From Elusimicrobium sp. An273 (GTDB taxonomy: Bacteria > Elusimicrobiota > Elusimicrobia > Elusimicrobiales > Elusimicrobiaceae): a stretch of 64,000 nucleotides of DNA. The DNA is taken from contig NZ_NFJD01000003.1 of NCBI RefSeq assembly GCF_002159705.1, positions 1 through 64,000 of the forward strand. Direction: 5' to 3'. The notes under the pieces were generated by a model. That model made no database searches and was not told the origin of the DNA. It was given only the letters and a program-made list of their open reading frames with translations. Every line of letters begins with the position of its first letter. The stretch's first letter is position 1. Made by a program: the position numbers and the translations under genes. Shown here piece after piece: positions 26,743 to 34,014 of the stretch.

Positions 26743-26834
26743 CCCGCCTGCCGACGGGACTGCCAGGTTTTTTGCTTGCAGAAACAACTATTTTATTGTA
26801 TGCTTTGGAAAGAAGTAAATTACAGGAGGGGTGT

Positions 26835-27185
26835 ATGAAAGCATTTATGACGTATTACTGGGACGTGCTTAAAAACCACTATGTGGATTTTAAAGGCTGC
26901 GCAACCCGCAAAACGTACTGGTTGTTTGTCTTGTTTAACTTCATCGTCTTTTTCATTTTAAGCGTAATTTTGAGCTTCTTTGGAGACGCGGGCGATATTC
27001 TTTATTTCCTGTGTACTTTTGCCGTGCTGTTGCCTTCGTTGGCTATTTTGGTGCGCCGCTTGCACGACACAAACCGCTCCGGCTGGTGGGTGCTTATTTC
27101 CCTGTTGCCGTTTATCGGTACGTTGATTTTGCTGATTTTCCTCGTGCTGCCCAGCACCGAAGGCGAAAACCGCTTTGCAAACTAA
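26835..27185 (+). CDS. DUF805 membrane protein
   Basis: The start is the ATG at 26835 behind a perfect AGGAGGGG site (from 26824); longer in-frame extensions overlap the methyltransferase and have no ribosome site. The product has 116 residues with the DUF805 features: a Trp/Tyr-rich N-terminus (FKGCATRKTYWLFVLFNFIV), three to four hydrophobic helices and the conserved VRRLHDTNRSGWW segment. DUF805 proteins (YhaH-like) are small inner-membrane proteins of unknown function. A terminator follows. Confidence 0.9.
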   Translation: MKAFMTYYWDVLKNHYVDFKGCATRKTYWLFVLFNFIVFFILSVILSFFGDAGDILYFLCTFAVLLPSLAILVRRLHDTNRSGWWVLISLLPFIGTLILLIFLVLPSTEGENRFAN

Positions 27186-27197
27186 ACGAAAAAGAAG

Positions 27198-27231
27198 TAC
27201 CGCTCTCTAAGACCGGGAGCGGTATTTTTTT
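27198..27231 (+). terminator. intrinsic terminator of DUF805 gene
   Basis: TACCGCTC (27198-27205) pairs with GAGCGGTA (27217-27224), followed by T7. Confidence 0.88.
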
Positions 27232-27252
27232 GCCTTGCCAACTTTACTGAGT

Positions 27253-28047
27253 ATGAAAAAATCCCGCATTTTCTTATCTGTCGTGTTACTGGCCGTGGTT
27301 GCGTTTGGCGCGTATGCGGCGTTTATGTACGTGTACACCGAATGGAAGTTCCTGCCGGTGGAGCTGTTGCAGGAACCGAGCTTAGAGGCCCCTCATTCCG
27401 AATGGAAAGCACCCCAGGAACTGCTCTATATTCATAAAGTAAATACGCCCCGCCGGGCAGACGCCAAGGACGATTGGTTTGAAGGCTACGAGGTGGATTT
27501 AATTTCCACTTCAGACGGAAAACTGGCCGTAGCGCACGACCTGGACGAAATAGAGGACGGCATACGCCTCTCCGATATTTTTGCCGCCGTGGATGATCCG
27601 GCCCAAAAAGCCTATTGGCTGGATCTGAAAAGCGAGCTGACGCCGGAACAGCTAAACCAAATTTTGCTGACCGCCAAAGCCTTTGGCGTGCCGACGGACA
27701 ATTTACTGTTTGAATCCGTCCCCGGAAAAACCGCCAAAATGATTAAAGAAAAAGACTTGTCTCTTTTGCTGCAGCTGCCCGATGAATTTGACAAAGACGG
27801 CGGCGACCCGCAAAAACGCAAGCAGCTAAACGAACAAGCACTGAAGCAGTGGCAAGAATACCTCCCCGCGGCCGTTTCAACCAGTTTTGGCAAATATCCG
27901 TATCTGCGGGCTTACTTTCCCAAAATGCCTAAAGCCATTTATTATTCTTCCACGGTGCGCCCCAGTTTAAAAAAACCGTTTATGGTAAACAATATAAAAG
28001 AAGACCCGTCCGTCAAAATTTTTATGATTGACCAATACACTTTTTAA
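27253..28047 (+). CDS. membrane-anchored PLC/GDPD-like (FAM151-type) TIM-barrel protein
   Basis: I use the ATG at 27253 (MKKSRIF), giving 264 residues. A single N-terminal anchor or uncleaved signal (residues 5-27) precedes an exported domain. Its GYEVDLISTSDGKLAVAHDLDE segment and a following YWLDLKSELT resemble the active-site strands of glycerophosphodiester phosphodiesterase-like and FAM151/Menorin-like barrels (Glu-Asp, His-Asp, Asp-Lys). Later VMVNN-like and FMIDQYTF strands would complete the barrel. If active it would cleave a phosphodiester at the outer face of the inner membrane. The fold assignment is tentative. No strong ribosome site is visible. Confidence 0.55.
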   Translation: MKKSRIFLSVVLLAVVAFGAYAAFMYVYTEWKFLPVELLQEPSLEAPHSEWKAPQELLYIHKVNTPRRADAKDDWFEGYEVDLISTSDGKLAVAHDLDEIEDGIRLSDIFAAVDDPAQKAYWLDLKSELTPEQLNQILLTAKAFGVPTDNLLFESVPGKTAKMIKEKDLSLLLQLPDEFDKDGGDPQKRKQLNEQALKQWQEYLPAAVSTSFGKYPYLRAYFPKMPKAIYYSSTVRPSLKKPFMVNNIKEDPSVKIFMIDQYTF

Positions 28048-28062
28048 TTTTCAGGAGTAAAT

Positions 28063-28647
28063 ATGAACCCTAATTTTACGCGCGAGCAAGCGTTAGAACT
28101 GTTAAAAAAATACAACAAGGAGCCCTTTCATCTTTTGCACGCTTTAACGGTGGAAGCCGTGATGCGCTGGTACGCCCAAGCGTTGGGATACGCGCAGGAA
28201 ACGGATTTTTGGGGGTTGTGCGGGCTGTTGCACGATATTGATTTTGAGCAATTTCCGCAGGAACACTGCCAAAAAGCCCCGCAGCTGCTGGCGGAAATTA
28301 ACGCCGGCCCCGAGCTGGTGCACGCGGTATGCTCCCACGGCTACGGCCTGGTAAGCAACGTCAGACCCGAGCACGAAATGGAAAAAGTGCTTTTTGCCGT
28401 GGACGAACTGACCGGCCTGATAGGCGCCGCCGCGCGGATGCGCCCGTCCAAAAGCGTGAGCGATATGGAAGTTGCCAGCCTGAAGAAAAAATTTAAAGAC
28501 AAAAAATTTGCCGCCGGCTGTTCGCGCGACGTAATTACCCAAGGGGCCGCCCTCTTGGGCTGGCCGCTGGAAACCTTGTTTGAAAAAACCATCGCCGCCA
28601 TGCGCTCATGTGAACAATCCGTCCAGCAGGAAGCCGAAAAGCTGTAA
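28063..28647 (+). CDS. HD-domain hydrolase
   Basis: This 194-residue protein contains the HD phosphohydrolase pattern: HALTVEAVMRWYA (first His), the metal-binding LLHDIDFEQFP and a downstream VHAVCSHGYGLV histidine. The family includes nucleotidases and phosphodiesterases; small stand-alone HDIG proteins of this type (about 190 residues) are common and their substrates are mostly unknown. It starts 15 nt after the preceding stop with a CAGGAG ribosome site, so it is in one operon with the phosphodiesterase-like gene. Confidence 0.8.
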   Translation: MNPNFTREQALELLKKYNKEPFHLLHALTVEAVMRWYAQALGYAQETDFWGLCGLLHDIDFEQFPQEHCQKAPQLLAEINAGPELVHAVCSHGYGLVSNVRPEHEMEKVLFAVDELTGLIGAAARMRPSKSVSDMEVASLKKKFKDKKFAAGCSRDVITQGAALLGWPLETLFEKTIAAMRSCEQSVQQEAEKL

Positions 28648-28664
28648 AACTTATTTGCACCGCA

Positions 28665-28696
28665 TAAAAAAACCCGCCCGCAGGCGGGTTTTTTGC
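28665..28696. terminator. bidirectional terminator
   Basis: AACCCGCC (28671-28678) and GGCGGGTT (28683-28690) pair around CGCA, with A- and T-runs on either side, between the converging HD and sirtuin genes. Confidence 0.9.
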
Positions 28697-28707
28697 AAAA
28701 CGCAGAT

Positions 28708-29445
28708 TTATAATTTTAATTCTTTTTCCAATTGGGCAAAAAAATCGCCCGCTTTTTGCGCAAAATACAAATCGGTAATGGTGCCCGTAAAGGAGGAGGC
28801 CTGCGGGTTTACTTCAATAATTTTGGCTCCAAACTGCTTGGCCACCAGCGGCAAACTGCATGCCGGCATTACCTGCCCCGCCGTTCCTACAATAATCATC
28901 ACCTCGGCATTTTGTGCCATTTCCAACGATTTTTCATACGCGCGGGGGGGAATGCCTTCGCCATAAAAAACAAAATCCGGCTTTAGCACGCCGCCGCAAA
29001 AACAATGCGGGGGTTCTTCCTCCAGGTTTACGTCTTCCAGCTTGTATTTCCGCCCGCAGCGAACGCACGACAGCGTGTGAATGGTGCCGTGAAACTCCTG
29101 CACGTTTTTAGATCCCGCCCGTTGGTGCAGGCCGTCTATATTTTGGGTAATGACGCCTTTTACATATCCTTTTTCTTCCAACTTGGCAATCACTTCGTGC
29201 GCCTTGTTGGGGGAGGCTTCGTCCATATCCGTAAAAAAAATCTTTTTCATTTCCCGCCAAGACTCGGCCGGATGCATTTGAAAAAAATTAATTTCAATAT
29301 ACTTGGGGTCGTACTGGTTCCACAGCCCGCCCTGCCCGGTAAACGGCGCAATGCCGCTTTCCACGCTTACGCCGGCCCCCGTAAAAACTACGCCGTAAGA
29401 GGCGTTTTTAATCCATTTGGCAGCTTCTTTAAGTTCACTGTTCAT
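28708..29445 (-). CDS. Sir2-family NAD-dependent deacylase
   Basis: The protein has 245 residues. The Rossmann NAD motif is TGAGVSVESGIAPF, followed by TQNIDGLHQRAGS and the catalytic His in EFHGTIHTLSC. A zinc ribbon is formed by CVRC and CFC (CxxC...CxC), and the acyl-site loop PDFVFYGEGIP closes the set. Sirtuins remove acyl groups from lysines using NAD+. One oddity is that the usual GIPxFRG reads GIAPFTG here, so the conserved Arg is replaced by Thr. Sulfonium, succinyl or other acyl preference cannot be told. It is monocistronic, with a -10-like TATACA upstream on the minus strand. Confidence 0.9.
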   Translation of the reverse strand: MNSELKEAAKWIKNASYGVVFTGAGVSVESGIAPFTGQGGLWNQYDPKYIEINFFQMHPAESWREMKKIFFTDMDEASPNKAHEVIAKLEEKGYVKGVITQNIDGLHQRAGSKNVQEFHGTIHTLSCVRCGRKYKLEDVNLEEEPPHCFCGGVLKPDFVFYGEGIPPRAYEKSLEMAQNAEVMIIVGTAGQVMPACSLPLVAKQFGAKIIEVNPQASSFTGTITDLYFAQKAGDFFAQLEKELKL

Positions 29446-29527
29446 AGGGGTATTGTATAATATTCTAACCTAAAAAATATCTTGCCCCGCTCATCCCGCT
29501 TTGCTAAAGTAACTAAGGGAGACTTTT

Positions 29528-30295
29528 ATGACCAAAACCATACCCAGCGCCAAACGCTACCTATACGATATCCTGCAATTTAACAACCGCAGCAAAGTAA
29601 CCACTGCGCTCAACGCGCTTATTATTACGCTTATTTTGCTCAGCGTGCCCGTAGACGTGCTCGAAAGCGTGCAGGACGTAAGCCCCGCGGTAAAACGCAT
29701 CATCTACCACGTGGACTTGGTCATGAGCCTGATTTTTGCCCTGGAATACGCCCTTAGGCTGATTACCTGTACCGAAGACCCCCGCTTCAGCCGCCCGATT
29801 GTAGGCCGGCTGGAATACATGTGCACGCCTTTAATGCTGATTGACTTGTTTGCCATTTCGCCTTTCTTTATTTTGGGCACGGGCATGGTGCGCATGCTGC
29901 GCGTATTTCGCATTTTAATGCTGATGCGCTACACCAATGCCATTCAGCTGGTAAACAATGTGGTCAGCGAGAAAAAAAGCGAACTGTCCATTTGCGGGGC
30001 ATTTTTGCTGATGCTGTGGGTGTGGAGCGCTTTTATGATTTTCCGGGTGGAGCACGCCGCCCAGCCGGAAGTATTCCGCAATATGCTGGACGCCATGTGG
30101 TGGTCGGCCGAAACTTTTACCACGCTGGGCTACGGCGACATTGTGCCCATTACGCTTTTCGGACGGATCATCACCGTCATTACGGTAGCCATGGGCCTGG
30201 TGCTTTTTGCCATTACCACAGCCGTGCTGACGGCGGGTATTGTGCAGGAAATCCAAAAATTTGAACACAAAAAACAACAACCGCCCGAAGTATAA
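29528..30295 (+). CDS. voltage-gated potassium channel (Kv-type, 6 TM)
   Basis: The protein has 255 residues and six membrane helices. S4 carries regularly spaced arginines (VRMLRVFRILMLMRY, from residue 121), and the pore has the K+ selectivity filter TTLGYGD (198-204) after a WWSAETF pore helix. This is the KvAP/ion_trans architecture, without a cytoplasmic RCK domain. It forms a tetrameric K+ channel in the inner membrane. The C-terminus is short and basic. The gene is single, with AGGGAG before the ATG. Confidence 0.9.
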   Translation: MTKTIPSAKRYLYDILQFNNRSKVTTALNALIITLILLSVPVDVLESVQDVSPAVKRIIYHVDLVMSLIFALEYALRLITCTEDPRFSRPIVGRLEYMCTPLMLIDLFAISPFFILGTGMVRMLRVFRILMLMRYTNAIQLVNNVVSEKKSELSICGAFLLMLWVWSAFMIFRVEHAAQPEVFRNMLDAMWWSAETFTTLGYGDIVPITLFGRIITVITVAMGLVLFAITTAVLTAGIVQEIQKFEHKKQQPPEV

Positions 30296-30372
30296 TTTTT
30301 CCACGCCGCCCACGCTTCTTAAGAACGGTTTAGTATCATACCGCTCCGCACGACAAACCGCTTTACCGCCAC

Positions 30373-30404
30373 AAAAAACCCCGCCTTGTCAGGCGGGGTT
30401 TTCT
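30373..30404. terminator. bidirectional terminator
   Basis: CCCCGCC (30379-30385) and GGCGGGG (30392-30398) pair with flanking A and T runs. It ends the K+ channel gene (plus) and the aaxABC-type operon (minus). Confidence 0.9.
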
Positions 30405-30417
30405 ATTTGCGTTTTTG

Positions 30418-31872
30418 TTAAATACTCACCAGCCCGCGGGAAAATACGTAAACAGCCGCCAATGCAAACACGATAAGCAGCGTAACCACCGCCACTTCTC
30501 CTTCGCGAAAGACGGGCTTGCCGTCTTTTTGCTGGCGGCGCGCCCACACAAATACCGGTATCCCCAGCGCCAGAAAAATAACCGCCAGGAACAAATATTT
30601 AAGCCCCGCTGCATACACCAGCCAGCACCCGTACAGCGTGCCCATGACCGAGGTAAACAACGCCGCCGCGCGGCCCGTGGAAGAGATTTTGGCAAACTCG
30701 CCGTCTTCGGTCATCTTCCACAAATATGCCGTGCTGGCAATATACGCCGGCAAGACCATCACCCCCGTAATGGAAAGCATGGTGTTCCACGCGTTGTTGG
30801 AAAAATACACCATAAAAATCGCCAGCTGCATAATGATACTCGTTACCCACAGCGATACGGACGGCGCGCCGTTTTTATTCTGAATGGCAAACTGCTTGGG
30901 GAAAGTGCCGTTTTCGGCCGCGGCGGCCGGAATTTCGGCGGCGATCATCGTCCAGGCCAGCCACGAGGAAAGCACCGCAATCAACAGGCCGATATTCATG
31001 ACCCACGCGCCCCACGGGCCGACGACTTTCTCCAACACGCCCGCCGTAGACGGATTGGCCACGGCGGCGATTTCTTCCTGCGTCAGAAACCCAAACGGCA
31101 GGACAGACAAGCCGATATAGATGACCAAACACCCCAAAAAGCCCAGAAACGTGGCTTTGCTGACCGCCGCCTGGCTTTTGGCCCGGGCCGACAGCACCAC
31201 CGCCCCTTCTATGCCGATAAACGCCCACAGCGTAACGAGCATGGTGCTTTTTAACTGCTCGGGCAAAGATCCCAGCGTTTTGCCGCCTTCCGCCATATGG
31301 CCCCAAAAATTAAAGTCAAATTTATCCATATGGAAGCTAAACAGCAAAATTAAAATAAACAGCAACAGCGGCACCAATTTGCCAATCGTGCCGATGATAT
31401 TTAACACCGCCGCCTGCTTCACGCCGCGCAGCACCACAAAGTTAAACACCCAAATCAGCACCGAGCCGCATACAATAGACAGCAAGTTATTCCCGCCCGC
31501 AAAATACGGGGGGAAAAAGTAATTCAGCGCGTCCATCGTGATGACGGCAAAGCCCACGTTGCCGAAAATCTGGCACAGCCAATACCCCCAGCCGATGGTA
31601 AAGCCCACATACGGCCCAAACCCCTGCCGCGCATACATATAGATGCCGGAAGTTAAATCCGGCTTTACGCGCGACAGAATGCTAAACGTATTGGCGATAA
31701 AATACATCCCAATCCCGGTAATCACCCACGCCAACAGCACGGCTCCCGCGCTGGCGCCGGCGGCCATATTTTGGGGGAGGGAAAACACGCCTCCCCCGAC
31801 CATAGAACTAATGACGATACTGGCCAGGCCAATTACGCCCAGCTTTGTTGCCGTATTGTTTTTATCTCCCAT
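30418..31872 (-). CDS. aaxC: arginine/agmatine antiporter, AaxC-like (APC superfamily)
   Basis: The start is the ATG at 31872, preceded by the ribosome site GGGGGA; this gives 484 residues, matching chlamydial AaxC. Twelve hydrophobic helices are predicted, the first with the APC substrate loop SSMVGGGVFSLP. It belongs to the basic amino acid/polyamine antiporter group (ArcD/AaxC). Its place directly behind a pyruvoyl arginine decarboxylase and a porin gene reproduces the chlamydial aaxABC order, so exchange of arginine for agmatine is the likely job. Its leader is almost fully complementary to the predicted sRNA at 12187. The gene ends at a terminator. Confidence 0.87.
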   Translation of the reverse strand: MGDKNNTATKLGVIGLASIVISSMVGGGVFSLPQNMAAGASAGAVLLAWVITGIGMYFIANTFSILSRVKPDLTSGIYMYARQGFGPYVGFTIGWGYWLCQIFGNVGFAVITMDALNYFFPPYFAGGNNLLSIVCGSVLIWVFNFVVLRGVKQAAVLNIIGTIGKLVPLLLFILILLFSFHMDKFDFNFWGHMAEGGKTLGSLPEQLKSTMLVTLWAFIGIEGAVVLSARAKSQAAVSKATFLGFLGCLVIYIGLSVLPFGFLTQEEIAAVANPSTAGVLEKVVGPWGAWVMNIGLLIAVLSSWLAWTMIAAEIPAAAAENGTFPKQFAIQNKNGAPSVSLWVTSIIMQLAIFMVYFSNNAWNTMLSITGVMVLPAYIASTAYLWKMTEDGEFAKISSTGRAAALFTSVMGTLYGCWLVYAAGLKYLFLAVIFLALGIPVFVWARRQQKDGKPVFREGEVAVVTLLIVFALAAVYVFSRGLVSI

Positions 31873-31876
31873 AGAT

Positions 31877-31900
31877 CCCCCGAACGATTCTAAACAAAAA
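31877..31900 (-). promoter_or_regulatory. aaxC leader with predicted sRNA-pairing site
   Basis: This 24-nt stretch of the aaxB-aaxC spacer includes the GGGGG of the aaxC ribosome site. It can pair without a break to the predicted sRNA (12214-12237): 21 Watson-Crick pairs and 3 G-U pairs, with the sRNA carrying G at each wobble. Pairing would hide the aaxC ribosome site. Confidence 0.55.
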
Positions 31901-31903
31901 CGC

Positions 31904-32515
31904 CTAATCCAGCGCTTTCTGATGCGGCACGGCAACCGGCGCAAACTTAAAGTTCAAAAATCCCATTACCGTCAGGCAGTATGCAAACGGCTGGGTAATG
32001 TTGATATAGTTGTGCCAAATTTGAAATTCGCTGTGTTTTTCCACCCCGCGGATTTCCAGCTCGTGGTTCAACGATTTATTCAGCCACATATGCGCATGGC
32101 CGGAGGCGATTTCGTCATCAATGGGCGTATCAAAATACTCCACATATTCCGCCGCCCAACCGCCGACGAGGTTTCCTTTCTTGTCCTTGCCCCAGCACAC
32201 GCCTACCCCCGTGGCGATGGCTTTATGATCTTCAATGCGCGCCCCGTTGCCCGCCATAATTACTTCCAGCACGGCCCCGTGGGTGAACTGGTCGGCCACG
32301 GCGTCCACCGGGTAAATGTTTCTATACAAGTCTTTGGGCAAAACAGACGTATACGGAATAACGTTAAAATCCTGAATTTTGGCCTGCTGCAAGGCCGAAT
32401 CGTAGCAAAACGTTTCAAACGGCTGCGGCGGGATGCCGTCGGCCGCTTGGCCGGCTCCGCCCGAAATAAAGGCCAACGTCGGATATCTGGTGCCTAACAC
32501 TAATTCTTTTTCCAT
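31904..32515 (-). CDS. aaxB: pyruvoyl-dependent arginine decarboxylase
   Basis: The protein has 203 residues, close to chlamydial AaxB (about 195). The self-cleavage site is [11 protein letters not shown], with Ser57 expected to become the pyruvoyl group after the Thr56-Ser57 bond breaks; the [20 protein letters not shown] segment is typical of the PvlArgDC family. It converts arginine to agmatine and CO2, consuming a proton. The order porin, decarboxylase, antiporter equals aaxA-aaxB-aaxC, the chlamydial arginine-agmatine exchange system. The ribosome site AAGGAG is 9-10 nt before the ATG. The decarboxylase could otherwise feed polyamine synthesis, but no agmatinase or agmatine deiminase is adjacent. 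Confidence 0.92.
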   Translation of the reverse strand: MEKELVLGTRYPTLAFISGGAGQAADGIPPQPFETFCYDSALQQAKIQDFNVIPYTSVLPKDLYRNIYPVDAVADQFTHGAVLEVIMAGNGARIEDHKAIATGVGVCWGKDKKGNLVGGWAAEYVEYFDTPIDDEIASGHAHMWLNKSLNHELEIRGVEKHSEFQIWHNYINITQPFAYCLTVMGFLNFKFAPVAVPHQKALD

Positions 32516-32549
32516 ATGCTATTTCTCCTTATGTATGGAACTACCCCAC

Positions 32550-33788
32550 TTACAACATCACTGTTGTACGCAGCCCGGCCACAGTTGTTACCCCCTGATC
32601 CGGGCTGAAACCGGCTCTCGGATAGAATTGAATATCCGGAGTAACCGTTACAAATTTGCCAATGCCCCACACCCATTGCAGCTCGATGACCGTCTCGCCG
32701 CTGCGAAGGAAGGGGGGATATCCCGCCCCGGCAGGGCTCAGGCGGTTGTACGCCGCACCCAGCGTAATCACATCCTGCGGGTTGCGCCCCAGCGGGTTTA
32801 GCAGTGAAATTCCCAAGACGTAAGAATTTTTAATCGGCACCGCACCGCCCGTAGAGCCGTTGGCGCGGCCAAAGAGCGCCCATTTGCTGCCGATATTCTG
32901 CTGCATATTAAATGACCAGCCGTTTACGTTTTCATCCTGCTGGGCCACGGCCGGCTGATAATAATACAAAAAGCTGTACTGCCCGTCGCCCCATTTAAAA
33001 GAGGGCGTCCAAGCAAAAGAGCCAAAACCGGTGTACTTGCCGTCAAAAGCGGTTTTGCCGTGAATTTCGGCCCCGGTAATGTTGGTAGCGTCCTGATAGC
33101 CGGCGGCAAACGTAAAGCGGCTGTTTTGCGCCTGCACATACGCCCCCAGCGAGGCCAACGGATACGCCGAAGAAGCATTTTGCGACAGGGCGTAATTCAT
33201 CAGTCCCGTTTGCTGGTTGTCCACATATTCCGTACCGTCAAAGTTGTAAAGCGGAAACTGCCCCGCGGTAACGGACAGCCAGTCCCACTTTCCCGGCAGG
33301 GTATGGGTGTAGGTGAATTGAGAAAAGAAGTACTGGTTGGCGTCGTAATCGTTTATGGCAGAAACAAGGTTGGCGCGGTCTTGCAGCACCTCCGCCTGCT
33401 GCCCCCAATAGTGGATATAATTGTAGTTCACGTTCAAGGCGCCCGAACCCCACGCCCGGTCTTGGAACAGCGTCCACGTAACGTACGGGTAATAAATACC
33501 TTGTATGGCGGTTTGTTTGCCGCCGGGCGCCACGCGTTGTGCCGTGTAGGAAATGTCCAGCCCAACCTGCAGGCCCAATTTGTCGGTTAAAAATTTTTTG
33601 GCTTCTATATATTTGCTTCCAAAGTCCGAGAACGAATGATTTTCCACCCGTTGGCGGGCAAGCTGGCGCTGTTCGTGCTTGGCGGACGTTTGTGCCGAAG
33701 TGGCGGCGCGGGCCTCGTCTGCAAAACAAATGGCCGCGCATATGCCCATCAGGGCCAAAACCGCGCCCCATTTTTTTAAGCTCTTCAT
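32550..33788 (-). CDS. aaxA: OprB-like outer-membrane porin, AaxA-like
   Basis: The protein has 412 residues, with a signal peptide (residues 1-29, ending ADEARA). The mature chain has the alternating Tyr/Trp/Gly beta-barrel pattern (NVNYNYIHYW, FTYTHTLPGKWDWLSVTAGQFPLYNF) of carbohydrate-selective OprB porins, with a final aromatic-rich strand region. In chlamydiae AaxA is such a porin, letting arginine through the outer membrane. It is the first gene of the operon (34 nt to aaxB, AAGGAG ribosome site). The 225-bp divergent region upstream carries an 18-bp inverted repeat. Confidence 0.83.
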   Translation of the reverse strand: MKSLKKWGAVLALMGICAAICFADEARAATSAQTSAKHEQRQLARQRVENHSFSDFGSKYIEAKKFLTDKLGLQVGLDISYTAQRVAPGGKQTAIQGIYYPYVTWTLFQDRAWGSGALNVNYNYIHYWGQQAEVLQDRANLVSAINDYDANQYFFSQFTYTHTLPGKWDWLSVTAGQFPLYNFDGTEYVDNQQTGLMNYALSQNASSAYPLASLGAYVQAQNSRFTFAAGYQDATNITGAEIHGKTAFDGKYTGFGSFAWTPSFKWGDGQYSFLYYYQPAVAQQDENVNGWSFNMQQNIGSKWALFGRANGSTGGAVPIKNSYVLGISLLNPLGRNPQDVITLGAAYNRLSPAGAGYPPFLRSGETVIELQWVWGIGKFVTVTPDIQFYPRAGFSPDQGVTTVAGLRTTVML

Positions 33789-33878
33789 GACGACTCCTTA
33801 GTAGGAAGAATGTTGCATGTAAAAATGCGTGCTTTTACGTTTTTACCTTAACACTCTGCCGCACATTTCTACAACCGC

Positions 33879-33959
33879 AAAAAAGGATTAGTTTTAAAAA
33901 CGCCTGCCGTTTCTCCGACGAAAGGTCTTTTTAAATTTGCGTAAAACTAACCCTTTTTT
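33879..33959. repeat. 18-bp inverted repeat between divergent genes
   Basis: AAAAAAGGATTAGTTTTA (33879-33896) and TAAAACTAACCCTTTTTT (33942-33959) are complementary at 17 of 18 positions. On the minus-strand RNA the odd pair becomes G-U, giving an unbroken stem ending in T6. It lies about 90 nt upstream of the aaxA ATG, between aaxA and the methyltransferase. It may be an attenuator-like hairpin in the aaxA leader or a small mobile or binding element. Confidence 0.5.
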
Positions 33960-33978
33960 CAGCCTTGCAAACGGCGTT

Positions 33979-34008
33979 TTTACATCTTTTTTGTTTTTGG
34001 GTTACAAT
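33979..34008 (+). promoter_or_regulatory. promoter of D12 methyltransferase, likely leaderless
   Basis: TTTACA (33979-33984), an 18-bp spacer and TACAAT (34003-34008) are followed after only six bases (ATAAAT) by the ATG at 34015, so transcription should start at or beside the start codon. Confidence 0.6.
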
Positions 34009-34014
34009 ATAAAT

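Noticed and set aside
26652..26834. 61-residue extension of the DUF805 protein
   Set aside because: It overlaps the methyltransferase out of frame, and the perfect AGGAGGGG site points to the ATG at 26835.
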